Shown: positions 35,617 to 43,544 of the stretch, piece by piece
Position numbering within the stretch: the first letter of the stretch is position 1
How the letters are laid out: each line of letters starts with the position of its first letter
Assembly: GCF_012273655.1 (NCBI RefSeq)
Contig: NZ_JAAWWP010000001.1
Coordinates: forward strand, 620,001-684,000
Origin: Streptomyces physcomitrii
Lineage (GTDB): Bacteria; Actinomycetota; Actinomycetes; Streptomycetales; Streptomycetaceae
DNA: 64,000 bases
Direction of reading: 5' to 3'
Position numbers and translations under genes: made by a program
Notes under the pieces: model-generated
What the model was told of the DNA's origin: nothing
Databases searched by the model: none
What the model saw: the letters and a program-made list of their open reading frames with translations, nothing else

Positions 35617-37157
35617 GGGGCGTCCTGTTCCGCGTGTGCGGCGAGCGGGCGGGGCGCGGGGGCGGCCTCGGGGGTGCCCTTCGCGGTGGTGGCCGGGGCG
35701 GGGCCGGGGGCGGTGTTCCCGGCGGCTGTCGTGTCGGCTGTCGCGTCCGCCGCCGTCTCGGCCGCCGTGTCCGCCGCCGTCTCGGCCGCCGTGTCCGCCG
35801 TCGTGCCGGTCGTCGTGTCGGCCGCGGTCCGGGGCCGCCGGGCGGAGTCGCTCATCCGGATCAGGAGGGCCACGATCACCCAGTTGGTGACCACCGAGGA
35901 GCCGCCCTGGGCGAGGAAGGGCATCGGCATGCCGGTCAGCGGGATCAGTCCGGTCACCCCGCCCGCGATGACGAAGACCTGGAGGGCGAGCACCGCGGCG
36001 AAGGCGGTGGCGAGCAGCCGCCCGAAGGCGTCCCGCAGGCCGAGGCCCGCCCGGTAGGCGCGCTCCACGAGCAGCGCGTAGAGCAGCAGCAGGGCCGAGA
36101 GCCCGGCGAGGCCGAGTTCCTCGCCCGCGGTGGCCAGGATGAAGTCGGACTTGGCGGCGAAGCCGATGAGCACCGAGTGGCCGAGGCCGAGCCCGGTCCC
36201 GGTGGCCCCGCCCGCGCCGAAGGCGAAGAGCGACTGCGCGAGCTGCCCGGGGCCCTCGCCCGCCTCGATGGAGGCGAAGGGGTGCAGCCACTCGGTGATC
36301 CGGGCGTGCACATGCGGTTCGTAGCGCCCGACGAGCCAGGCGCCCGCGGAGGCGAGCAGCAGACCGGCGGCGATCCAGCCGATCCGCCCGGTGGCCGCGT
36401 AGAGCAGCACCACGAAGAGGCCGAAGAAGAGCAGCGAGGTGCCGAGGTCGCGTTCGAGGACCAGCACCGTGACGCTGAGCAGCCAGACGGTGAGCACCGG
36501 GCCGAGCACCCGCCCGGTGGGCAGCCGCAGCGGGCCGAGCCGCCGCCCGGTGTGGACCAGGGCCTGCTGCCCGGCGGCGAGGTGCGCGGCGAAGAAGACG
36601 GCGAGCAGCACCTTCGCGAACTCCCCCGGTTGCAGGGAGAGTCCGCCCGCCCTGATCCAGATCCGGGCGCCGTTGACCGCGGGGAAGAAGACGGGGGCGA
36701 GCATCAGCGCGAGGGCGGCGCACACGCTCAGATGGGCGTAGCGCCGCAGCACCCGGTGGTCGCGCAGCAGCAGGAGCACCGCGAGGAAGAGGACGATGCC
36801 GACGGTGGACCAGACGAGTTGCGCGGGCGCCGCCCGGTGCTCCGGTGTCTCCAGGTCGAGGCGGAAGAGGAGCACCAGGCCGAGTCCGTTGAGGAGCACG
36901 GCGATCGGCAGCAGCAGCGGATCGGCGTACGGGGCGCGCCGGCGCACCACCAGATGGGCGAGGAGGGCGAACGCACCGAGCCCGGCGCCGTGACCGGCGG
37001 CGCCGGGCGGGAGGGTGCCGTTCTTCGCCAGGCCCACGGCGCAGTAGCCGTAGACCGGGAGAAGAACGGCCAGGACGAGCAGACCGAGTTCGGTGCCGCG
37101 GCCCCGGGGAGGGCGGCGCGTGGCCTCGGGGGCCGCGCCCGCCGTCGTTCCGGTCAT
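35613..37157 (-). CDS. FtsW/RodA/SpoVE (SEDS) glycosyltransferase
   Basis: 514 residues with about ten membrane helices and SEDS landmarks ARIWIRAGGLSLQPGEFAKVLL and LIPLTGMPMPFLAQGGSSVVTNW. It polymerises lipid II at the membrane and pairs with the PBP encoded next. ATG 37157 is taken; GTG 37178 is possible. The ~80-residue C-terminal tail is a Thr/Ala/Asp repeat (TAAETAAD units) of unusual composition. Confidence 0.94.
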   Translation of the reverse strand: MTGTTAGAAPEATRRPPRGRGTELGLLVLAVLLPVYGYCAVGLAKNGTLPPGAAGHGAGLGAFALLAHLVVRRRAPYADPLLLPIAVLLNGLGLVLLFRLDLETPEHRAAPAQLVWSTVGIVLFLAVLLLLRDHRVLRRYAHLSVCAALALMLAPVFFPAVNGARIWIRAGGLSLQPGEFAKVLLAVFFAAHLAAGQQALVHTGRRLGPLRLPTGRVLGPVLTVWLLSVTVLVLERDLGTSLLFFGLFVVLLYAATGRIGWIAAGLLLASAGAWLVGRYEPHVHARITEWLHPFASIEAGEGPGQLAQSLFAFGAGGATGTGLGLGHSVLIGFAAKSDFILATAGEELGLAGLSALLLLYALLVERAYRAGLGLRDAFGRLLATAFAAVLALQVFVIAGGVTGLIPLTGMPMPFLAQGGSSVVTNWVIVALLIRMSDSARRPRTAADTTTGTTADTAAETAADTAAETAADATADTTAAGNTAPGPAPATTAKGTPEAAPAPRPLAAHAEQDAP

Positions 37158-37209
37158 GCCGGGGAACGTAGCAAGCACCGGACGCTATGTCCTGTTCTGT
37201 GGGGGTGGG

Positions 37210-37641
37210 TCAGCACCAGCGGGGGGCCGGGCCGATGTTCTCGATGTAGCGGGCCGAGGCCCAGGCCCAGGTGCCGTCCGCGAGGAGGTACCAGCGCCAG
37301 TTGCCGTCGACGTTGTCGCCCTTGGTCTTGCAGTAGATGTGGACGTAGGCGCCGTAGGGCTTGGAGCCGATCACGTCGCTGCTGCGGGTGGGGGCCTCGC
37401 GCAGCAGCAGTCCGCTGCGGGCGATGACCCGGCCCTTGTAGTAGCGGTGCGAGTCCGGCGACCACTGCGTCTCGGCCGTGTGGTCCGAGGGCAGCTGGTT
37501 CGTGACGCCCGGCAGCGCGTCCTCGCCGACCGGCTGCGGGTCCGCACCGGCCGCGAAGGCGGAACCGGTCACGGCGACGGCCGTGAGGGCGCCGGCAGCG
37601 GCAGTTATGGCGATTCGGTGCGCGAGAGACCGCACAGACAT
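37210..37641 (-). CDS. secreted SH3-like protein
   Basis: 143 residues. Signal peptide at 1-30 (LAHRIAITAAAGALTAVAVTGSAFA). The mature part has the SH3b pattern VIARSGLLLREAPTRSSDVIG...AYVHIYCKTKGDNVDGNWRWYLLADGTWAWASARYIEN. It probably binds the cell wall or another extracellular ligand. ATG 37641 has a GGAGG Shine-Dalgarno, and a good promoter sits at 37686-37714. Confidence 0.88.
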   Translation of the reverse strand: MSVRSLAHRIAITAAAGALTAVAVTGSAFAAGADPQPVGEDALPGVTNQLPSDHTAETQWSPDSHRYYKGRVIARSGLLLREAPTRSSDVIGSKPYGAYVHIYCKTKGDNVDGNWRWYLLADGTWAWASARYIENIGPAPRWC

Positions 37642-37685
37642 GTGTCCTCCAGAGGAAGGCGTTTGAGGGTGATATGAGCAGGTTC

Positions 37686-37714
37686 ACACTAAAACGTCCA
37701 CATAACGTGCGCAA
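37686..37714 (-). promoter_or_regulatory. housekeeping-type promoter
   Basis: Minus-strand TTGCGC (37709-37714), 17-bp spacer, TAGTGT (37686-37691), giving a ~40-base leader to the ATG at 37641. The rest of the gap to 37933 shows no further gene. Confidence 0.6.
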
Positions 37715-37933
37715 AAGATCACGCTGCGTGCTCGGAGGCGGGGCGGCGCATCGGCGCTGCGGCTCAATCGCCGTGCGGGGTACGTGAGTTGGGCGCCCGG
37801 GACAGCGCAGCCGGTGGCTCCCCTCCCCGTTCCCGCGCACCCCCTCCCGCCGAAATCGCCCGCATGGCCCTCGGTCCGGATGCCCGGACCCGCCGCCGGA
37901 CCCGCCCCCGCCCGCCGCCGGTCGGCCCGGCCC

Positions 37934-38458
37934 TCACCGCCCGGTGCGCTCCGCGTACGTCCGCAGGACCTCGATCAGCTCGTTCCACCCCGCCACATGG
38001 CTCTCGTACGAGGCCTCCGGGTGTTCCGGCGGTACCGGCACCTCGGTGAAGCCGCTCTCGGTCAGGTGGAGCAGGGTGCGCTCGCCCTCGGCCGCCAGGG
38101 TGAACTCGACCAGGGTGGCGTTGCCGGGGACCGCGATGTCGCCCGGATAGCCGCTCGCCCACAGATAGGCGAAGTGCTGCGGGGGATCGACCTTCACGAT
38201 CTTCGTCGGGAACTGCCCGGCGCTCCCGTGGTCCACCTGCATGATCCCGCCGGGACGCAGATCGATCTGGGCGGGCGCCCCCTGCCCGAACCACTCGCCG
38301 ACGTGCCCGGGTTCGGTGAGCACCGCCCAGACCCGCTCGATGGGCGCCGCGATGCGGACCTCCCGCTCGATCCGGTCCGCCGGGGCGGCCGGTTCCCGGT
38401 CCGGTCCCGGCTCGGTGGGCCCGTCCGTGGTGCGGCGCGCCTTGCCGTTCTCGCTCAT
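37934..38458 (-). CDS. SRPBCC/AHSA1 domain protein
   Basis: 174 residues. Core from REVRIAAPIERVWAVLTEPGHVGEWFG to ...EASYESHVAGWNELIEVLRTYAE, the Bet v1-like AHSA1 fold, preceded by a ~30-residue charged disordered head. It binds hydrophobic ligands or acts on Hsp90; the role here is unknown. ATG 38458 has GAGG upstream. It is downstream of ligD on the same strand, separated by 101 bp that hold a hexamer repeat. Confidence 0.88.
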   Translation of the reverse strand: MSENGKARRTTDGPTEPGPDREPAAPADRIEREVRIAAPIERVWAVLTEPGHVGEWFGQGAPAQIDLRPGGIMQVDHGSAGQFPTKIVKVDPPQHFAYLWASGYPGDIAVPGNATLVEFTLAAEGERTLLHLTESGFTEVPVPPEHPEASYESHVAGWNELIEVLRTYAERTGR

Positions 38459-38473
38459 GAAGGGGTTCCTCAC

Positions 38474-38503
38474 GTGGGTGTGGGTGTGGGTGTGGGTGTG
38501 GGT
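38474..38503. repeat. five GTGGGT hexamers
   Basis: Five perfect copies of GTGGGT, 16 bp upstream of the SRPBCC start and next to its Shine-Dalgarno. Copy-number change could alter the leader but not a reading frame. Confidence 0.9.
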
Positions 38504-38559
38504 TGCGGGTTGTCGGTCGCGGGGTTCGGGAGGGGCGGCGGGGTCCCGGATCTCCGGTC

Positions 38560-39441
38560 TCAGGGCAGCGGCCGGGCGCGGTTCGGGTTGAACAGCGGGG
38601 CCAGCAGATCGCCGTGGGCCTGGAGCCGTGGGGGGATGTCGTCGGCCAGGAAGTGCAGCCGGGCGGCGTCCCGGCAGTCGGCGACCTCCTCCCAGGTGAC
38701 CGGCGCCGAGACGGAGGGCTCGGTCCGCGCCCGCAGGGTGTACGGGGTGGCGGTGGTCTTGGCCGCCGCGTTCTGGCTGAAGTCCACGAACACCCGGCCC
38801 GGCCGCAGGCTCTTGGTCATCCGGTGCGTGACCAGCCCGGGCAGCGCCTGCTCCGCCTCCACCGCGAGCCCCTTGGCGTAGCCGGTGACCTCGCCCGAGG
38901 GGGTCGGCTCGATCGGCGCGAGCAGGTGCAGGCCCTTGGCGCCGGAGGTCTTCGCGAAGGCCTCGATCCCGTCGGCGGCAAGCCGCTCGCGCAGCCAGAG
39001 CGCCACCTCGCAGCACTCCACGACGGTCGCGGGCGCCCCGGGGTCGAGATCGAGGACCAGCCGGTCGGCGATCCCGTGGGCGTCCGCCTGCCACTGGGGC
39101 GTATGGAACTCCGTCACCAGATTGGCCGACCAGACCAGGGTCGCCAGATCCTGTACGAGGACCTGCCGCGCGGGCCCGTCGGAGTGCGGCACCTCGGCGG
39201 TCCTGATCCAGGAGGGCGTACCCGGCGGCACGTTCTTCGCGAAGAACCGCTGCCCCTCGGGGCCGTCGGGGAACCGCAGGAAGGACACCGGCCGGTTGTA
39301 CAGGTGCGCGAGCAGCGAGCCGGCCACGCTCGCGTAGTAGTGGACCACCTCGCCCTTGGTGAAGTGGCGCGCCGGATAGATGACCTTGTCGAGGTTGCTG
39401 AGCGCCAGCCGTCGCCCCTCCACCTCCGTGATGGGCGTCAT
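38560..39441 (-). CDS. LigD-type polymerase/primase domain protein (NHEJ)
   Basis: 293 residues, corresponding to the PolDom of LigD alone. LSNLDKVIYPARHFTKGEVVHYY opens the domain. The metal-binding pair is in RLVLDLDPG, then SGAKGLHLLAPI, and the third acidic residue is in VFVDFSQNAA. It fills gaps and adds nucleotides, preferring ribonucleotides, at broken ends and acts with Ku. Streptomyces separates this domain from the ligase. ATG 39441. It is divergent from ku across 125 bp, a natural shared control region. Confidence 0.93.
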   Translation of the reverse strand: MTPITEVEGRRLALSNLDKVIYPARHFTKGEVVHYYASVAGSLLAHLYNRPVSFLRFPDGPEGQRFFAKNVPPGTPSWIRTAEVPHSDGPARQVLVQDLATLVWSANLVTEFHTPQWQADAHGIADRLVLDLDPGAPATVVECCEVALWLRERLAADGIEAFAKTSGAKGLHLLAPIEPTPSGEVTGYAKGLAVEAEQALPGLVTHRMTKSLRPGRVFVDFSQNAAAKTTATPYTLRARTEPSVSAPVTWEEVADCRDAARLHFLADDIPPRLQAHGDLLAPLFNPNRARPLP

Positions 39442-39566
39442 ACGATGAGAATCCCACGAAAGCCGAGCCAAGCCCATCGAAGCGGGAGAAAAGCCCCCGG
39501 GCGGTCACTCCCGTACGGGACCGGTGGGCGGTCCCCCGGCGGGCCCTCCAGCAAAGGTGTCAGATC

Positions 39567-40733
39567 GTGCGATCCATATGGAACGGCGCCATCTCCTTCG
39601 GCCTGGTCAGCATCCCGATCAAGGTCGTGAACGCCACCGAGAACCACAATGTCTCGTTCCGGCAGATCCACACCGAGGACGGCGGCCGCATCCGCTACCG
39701 CAAGGTCTGCGAGCTGGAGGACCGCGAGGTCACCCAGTCGGAGATCGGCAAGGGCTACGAGGACGTCGACGGCTCGATCATCCCGATCTCGGAGGAGGAG
39801 CTGTCCGCGCTGCCGCTGAGCACCGCCAAGACCATCGAGATCGTCGCCTTCGTCCCGGCCGACCGGATCGACCCGCTCCAGATGGACGCCGCCTACTACC
39901 TCGCGGCCAACGGCGCCCCCGCGACCAAGCCGTACACCCTGCTGCGCGAGGCGCTGAAGCGCAGCCGCAAGGTGGCGGTGGCCAAGTTCGCCCTGAGGGG
40001 CCGCGAGCGGCTCGGGATGCTGCGCGTGGTCGACGACGTCATCGCCATGCACGGGCTGCTGTGGCCGGACGAGATCCGCACCACCGAGGGGGTCGCCCCG
40101 GACGCCGAGGTCACCGTCCGCGAGGCCGAACTCGACCTGGCGGACGCCCTGATGGACACCCTCGGCGAGGTCGATCTGTCGAGCCTGCACGACGAGTACC
40201 GGGAGGCCGTCGAGGAGCTGATCGCGGCCAAGGCGGGCGGCGAGGCCCTCGCCCCGGCCCCGGCCGCCGAACGCAAGGGCGGCAAGGTCATCGACCTGAT
40301 GTCGGCGCTGCAGAGTTCGGTACGCGCAGCCCAGGAGGCGCGCGGGGAGGGCGGCGGCGGGTCCGCGGCCGAGATGGCCGAGGTGCGGCGGCTGCCGCGG
40401 GAGTCCGGCGAGGGCTCCGCCACCGCCCGGCGGTCCGCCCCGGCCCGGCCCAAGGAGGTCGGCGGCAAGAAGTCCACCTCCACCGCGAAGAAGGCGGCGA
40501 AGAAGACGTCCGCCAAGAAGTCGACGGCCAAGGCGGGTTCGGGGGCCACCGCAGCCAAGAAGAGCGCACAGTCGGGGAGTTCAGCCTCCCGGCAGGGCGC
40601 CAGGAAGACGGCGGGCAAGACGGCGGCGAAGTCCGCGGCAGCCCCGAAGTCCGCCGCCCGGCAACCGGCGAAGTCTGCCGCCTCCGCCAAGTCGACGGCG
40701 AAGAAGACGAGTTCACGGCGCAAGGCCTCGTAG
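39567..40733 (+). CDS. ku: Ku protein, double-strand break repair
   Basis: 388 residues. The bacterial Ku core spans 1-255 (IWNGAISFGLVSIPIKVVNATENHNVSF, LPLSTAKTIEIVAFVPADRIDP, YYLAANG, RLGMLRVVDDVIAMHGLLWPDEI). A ~110-residue Lys/Ala/Ser-rich tail (KKAAKKTSAKKS repeats) follows, histone H1-like. Core Ku rings thread DNA ends and recruit LigD-type proteins; the basic tail is expected to add DNA binding. GTG 39567 has AAAGGTG upstream. It is divergent from the LigD polymerase gene. Confidence 0.97.
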   Translation: MRSIWNGAISFGLVSIPIKVVNATENHNVSFRQIHTEDGGRIRYRKVCELEDREVTQSEIGKGYEDVDGSIIPISEEELSALPLSTAKTIEIVAFVPADRIDPLQMDAAYYLAANGAPATKPYTLLREALKRSRKVAVAKFALRGRERLGMLRVVDDVIAMHGLLWPDEIRTTEGVAPDAEVTVREAELDLADALMDTLGEVDLSSLHDEYREAVEELIAAKAGGEALAPAPAAERKGGKVIDLMSALQSSVRAAQEARGEGGGGSAAEMAEVRRLPRESGEGSATARRSAPARPKEVGGKKSTSTAKKAAKKTSAKKSTAKAGSGATAAKKSAQSGSSASRQGARKTAGKTAAKSAAAPKSAARQPAKSAASAKSTAKKTSSRRKAS

Positions 40734-40745
40734 CCGCCATCGGGG

Positions 40746-40870
40746 GCGGGAGGCGTCACGCGGGTGGCGGGGCCCGGCGCGGGAGGCGTTACGTGAGTGG
40801 TGCGGGCCCGGCGCGGGAGGCGTTACGTGAGTGGTGCGGGCCCGGAGCGGGAGGCGCCTGCGTGAGGGGC
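40746..40870. repeat. 34-bp tandem repeat downstream of ku
   Basis: Two perfect adjacent 34-bp copies (40777-40810 and 40811-40844), each starting GCGCGGGAGGCGTTACGTGA, flanked by one degenerate copy on each side. It lies in the 268-bp gap between ku and the convergent 72-residue gene. Confidence 0.85.
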
Positions 40871-40945
40871 GGCTGTACGCGGAAGTCCGCCGCTGGGTGC
40901 GGGAGGTGCGGGAGGCGCGTAGGCGCGTGCCGGTCGTACGCGAAA

Positions 40946-40980
40946 GGCCGCCGCCGGGCGGGAGGTGCCCGGCGGCGGCC
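40946..40980. terminator. 14-bp hairpin between convergent genes
   Basis: Perfect stem GGCCGCCGCCGGGC / GCCCGGCGGCGGCC with a 7-base loop. It serves the small gene at 41002-41220 and possibly ku. Confidence 0.85.
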
Positions 40981-41001
40981 CGGGTCGGGGACCGCTTCCG
41001 C

Positions 41002-41220
41002 TCACCGCGGGTCGGTTTCCTCCTGGGTCCGCTCGGGGGTGCCGGTGCCCGGCGGGGTGAGGTCCTGGACGGCACCGCGGGCGGGGAGGGACCAGCCGCC
41101 CTCCCTGGTCTCCACGGCCTCCACCTCGACCGCCTCCACCTCGGCGACGGCCAGCTCGGCGGGGGTACGCGGCGGACGGTTGGGGTGGCTCATCGGGTTC
41201 AGACGATCCCAGCGGGTCAT
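41002..41220 (-). CDS. small acidic protein, unknown function
   Basis: 72 residues starting MTRWDRLNPMSHPNRPPRTPAEL, then an Ala/Val/Glu repeat (VAEVEAVEVEAVE), then a Gly/Trp stretch and a Thr/Glu-rich tail. ATG 41220 has a strong AAGGAG Shine-Dalgarno. It is followed by a perfect hairpin, so it is a real transcription unit. I do not recognise a family. A ribosomally made peptide precursor was considered, but no maturation genes are near. Confidence 0.6.
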   Translation of the reverse strand: MTRWDRLNPMSHPNRPPRTPAELAVAEVEAVEVEAVETREGGWSLPARGAVQDLTPPGTGTPERTQEETDPR

Positions 41221-41636
41221 ACGAACTCCTTCGGTGCTGACGGCTCGCGCACTGCCGCTCACGGTCCGCTGTCCGGCCTCCGTGGGGGGCGGTGCCCGGG
41301 ACTCCCTCCACGTATACGCCATCGGTGCCCGGGGGTGCCTATTGGTTGAACCACTGCGCGGCCGGCCCCGGGACACGGCCCTCGTACGGCGACCGGGAGG
41401 CGGCGGACGGGTGCCGGGAGGGCGCTCCGGGCAAGGGCCCCGCGGGGTGCGCCCCGCGCGGCGGCTCCTGTACTGTGGCCGGTCCGATCCGACGCCGAGG
41501 AGGTGAGCCCCATCAACGCACGTCAGGCAGGGTGCTCACGCCTCAGGACCTCGCGCCTCGGGACGGCACAGGGATCCCCGCACCGCGGGTGAACCCGGGA
41601 GCGCCCTTCGTCCGTCCGAAAGGCCCCGCTCTTCTC
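41221..41636. other. intergenic region with candidate leader ORF
   Basis: The 416 bp between the small gene and the methyltransferase. It holds a perfect 11-bp palindrome TGGTTGAACCA (41343-41353), a possible -10 TACTGT (41471-41476), and a full Shine-Dalgarno AGGAGGTGA (41498-41506) not followed by ATG, GTG or TTG at normal distance. Confidence 0.5.
41512..41592 (+). other. candidate 26-codon leader ORF with ATC start
   Basis: AGGAGGTGA (41498-41506) stands five bases before ATC at 41512. An open frame of 26 codons from there ends at TGA 41590-41592, 45 bp before the methyltransferase ATG. GTG 41503 in the same frame overlaps the Shine-Dalgarno. The peptide would be rich in Arg, Ser and Gly. 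It may be a translated leader or an unusual start; speculative. Confidence 0.3.
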
Positions 41637-42509
41637 ATGTCAGGTTCCCCGTCCCGCGGCCCCGTTCCCGGCTCCGGTGACCCCTCTCCCGTACCGCCCG
41701 TCCGGGACCAGCCGCCCGTACCGGACCGGGTGCCCGCCCCGGATTCCGCTCTCGTCGCCCGGCTCCGCGCCTCCGGCTGTGTCTTCGCCGAGGACGAGGC
41801 CGCGCTGCTGATCGCCGCCGCCCCGGACGATGCCGCCCTGGAGGCGATGGTGCGGCGCCGGATCGCCGGGCTGCCCCTCGAACACGTGCTGGGCTGGGCC
41901 GAGTTCCGCGGGCTGCGGGTGGCGGTCGGGCCCGGGGTCTTCGTGCCCCGGCGGCGCAGCGAGTACCTGGTGGACCGCGCCCTCGCGCTCGGCCGCCCCG
42001 GCGCCCTGGTCACCGACCTCTGCTGCGGCTCGGGCGCGCTCGGCCTCGCCCTCGCCACCGCGCTGGGAGCGGCCGCGCTGCACGCCGCTGACATCGATGC
42101 CGCCGCCGTCGACTGCGCCCGCCGCAACCTCGCCCCGGTGGGCGGCACCGTCCACCAGGGGGACCTGTACGAGGCGCTGCCCGGGACCCTGCGCGGCCGG
42201 ATCGACATCCTCCTCGCCAACGTCCCGTACGTACCCTCCGGGGAGGTCCCGCTGCTGCCCGCCGAGGCACGCGAGCACGAGCCGCTCACCGCGCTCGACG
42301 GCGGCGGCGACGGACTCGACGTGCTGCGCCGGGTGAGCGGCTCGGCCCGGGACTGGCTGGCCCCCGGCGGCGTCCTCCTGGTGGAGACCGGCGCCCGCCA
42401 ATCGGCCCGGGCCGCCCGGCTGTTCACCGAGGGCGGGCTCACCGCCGAGGTGCACAGCGACGCGGAGGAGCAGGCGACCGTGGTGGTGGGGACCCGGCCG
42501 CGGTCGTAA
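41637..42509 (+). CDS. PrmC/HemK-related N5-glutamine methyltransferase
   Basis: 290 residues. A Pro-rich ~35-residue head, then the N-terminal helical domain (EAMVRRRIAGLPLEHVLGWAEFRG), then the SAM-binding core with VTDLCCGSGALGLALA (motif I) and DILLANVPYVP. Canonical PrmC has NPPY; here the second position is Val, as in a PrmC-related family of unknown substrate. It is expected to methylate a protein glutamine or asparagine side chain. ATG 41637; GTG 41532 in frame is an alternative start. The genuine PrmC is expected elsewhere with prfA. Confidence 0.85.
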   Translation: MSGSPSRGPVPGSGDPSPVPPVRDQPPVPDRVPAPDSALVARLRASGCVFAEDEAALLIAAAPDDAALEAMVRRRIAGLPLEHVLGWAEFRGLRVAVGPGVFVPRRRSEYLVDRALALGRPGALVTDLCCGSGALGLALATALGAAALHAADIDAAAVDCARRNLAPVGGTVHQGDLYEALPGTLRGRIDILLANVPYVPSGEVPLLPAEAREHEPLTALDGGGDGLDVLRRVSGSARDWLAPGGVLLVETGARQSARAARLFTEGGLTAEVHSDAEEQATVVVGTRPRS

Positions 42510-42532
42510 CTGCCAGGGAGATCAACTGCCCT

Positions 42533-42559
42533 GCGGACCAGGGCGGTTGGTCAGATTGC
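42533..42559 (+). terminator. methyltransferase terminator
   Basis: 11-bp stem CAACTGCCCTG / CAGGGCGGTTG, one G-U pair, 5-base loop, 23 bases past the stop. Confidence 0.8.
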
Positions 42560-42579
42560 TTGGAGAACTCCCCTACAGC

Positions 42580-43437
42580 TCAGCCCAGTTCGAGGCTGGT
42601 CACGCCGTAGACCCGTTCCAGGTGCGGCGGTTGTGCCGGGTCGGTGTACATCCGGGTGGTCACCGAGCGCGGGGTCAGTCCGCGGGCGGTGGCCGACTCC
42701 ACGGCCTCGGCGCGTGGTTCGGGCACATCGATCCACAGCTCCTCCTCCGGTCCCAGGTGGGCGGCGAGGGCGTCGAGCAGGGCCTCGGCGCCCTCCCGGC
42801 TGTCGGCGAAGAGCGGTCCCACCCGGCGGCCCGCGCGGGCCGGGCGCAGCACCCCGTAGCCCGCGACCTCGCCCTCGCGCAGATACACATGGGCGTGGTG
42901 CCCCTCGGCGGTGAGCCAGCGCCGTACGAAGGAGGCGCGCTCGGCGGGGAAGCAGCGCGCGTCGTAGGCGGCGAGGGCGTCCAGGTGCTCGGGGCCCACC
43001 GGGTGCACGTCCGGGTGGGGCGGGCCGGAGAGCGCGGGGCGCCCCGCGTAGCGGACGTTCTCGTACTGGGAGTGGAAGCCGGAGCGCCGGTAGGTGGCGG
43101 TCTGCGCGGGGACCGCGTCGAGGCCGACCACGCGTGCGCCCGCGTGCGGGAAGGCGCCCTGCCAGGTGCGCAGGCCGAGGCCCCGGCCGCGGTGCTCGGG
43201 GTGGACCAGGTAGTAGCCGAGGAAGGCGAAGCGCGCGGAGTAGTTGACGACGGAGACGGCCGAGACGAGCTGCCCGCCCGTCCTGCCGACGAAGAAGCCC
43301 TCCGGGTCGGTGGGGTGGAAGCCGTGCACATCGCGCAGGCCCGGATTCCACTGCTCCTCGGCGGCCCAGTCGGCGATCCGGTGCCACTCGTCGAGACGGG
43401 CGCGGCTGAGGGTGAGTTCGGGGTGCGTCGGCTGCAT
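42580..43437 (-). CDS. GNAT family N-acetyltransferase
   Basis: 285 residues. GNAT core at ~50-140 with FAFLGYYLVHPEHRGRGLGLRTWQGAF (acetyl-CoA loop HRGRGLG), followed by a second alpha/beta region (~140-280) as in two-domain GNAT proteins. Acceptor unknown. ATG 43437 has AAAGG upstream. It lies downstream of the APC permease on the same strand, but a strong hairpin separates them. Confidence 0.87.
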   Translation of the reverse strand: MQPTHPELTLSRARLDEWHRIADWAAEEQWNPGLRDVHGFHPTDPEGFFVGRTGGQLVSAVSVVNYSARFAFLGYYLVHPEHRGRGLGLRTWQGAFPHAGARVVGLDAVPAQTATYRRSGFHSQYENVRYAGRPALSGPPHPDVHPVGPEHLDALAAYDARCFPAERASFVRRWLTAEGHHAHVYLREGEVAGYGVLRPARAGRRVGPLFADSREGAEALLDALAAHLGPEEELWIDVPEPRAEAVESATARGLTPRSVTTRMYTDPAQPPHLERVYGVTSLELG

Positions 43438-43476
43438 GGGGCTGCCTTTCGTGCGGTGGCGCGGTCCTCGCGCGGC

Positions 43477-43514
43477 GGCGGGCACGGCCGGCGGGGAGAC
43501 CGGCCGTGCCCGCC
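43477..43514 (-). terminator. permease terminator
   Basis: Perfect 15-bp stem (43477-43491 / 43500-43514) with an 8-base loop, 31 bp past the permease stop. Confidence 0.88.
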
Positions 43515-43544
43515 CCGGATCGGGTTGCTGTGCGGGGCGGTTGC

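Noticed and set aside
38474..38503. GTGGGT hexamer array as a phase-variation switch
   Set aside because: It lies outside any supported coding frame, and a 6-bp unit would not shift frame even if it were inside one.
40777..40844. 34-bp repeats as a CRISPR array
   Set aside because: The copies are directly adjacent with no spacers, and no cas genes are near.
41002..41220. RiPP precursor peptide
   Set aside because: There are no maturation, protease or export genes nearby and no core with typical modifiable residues.
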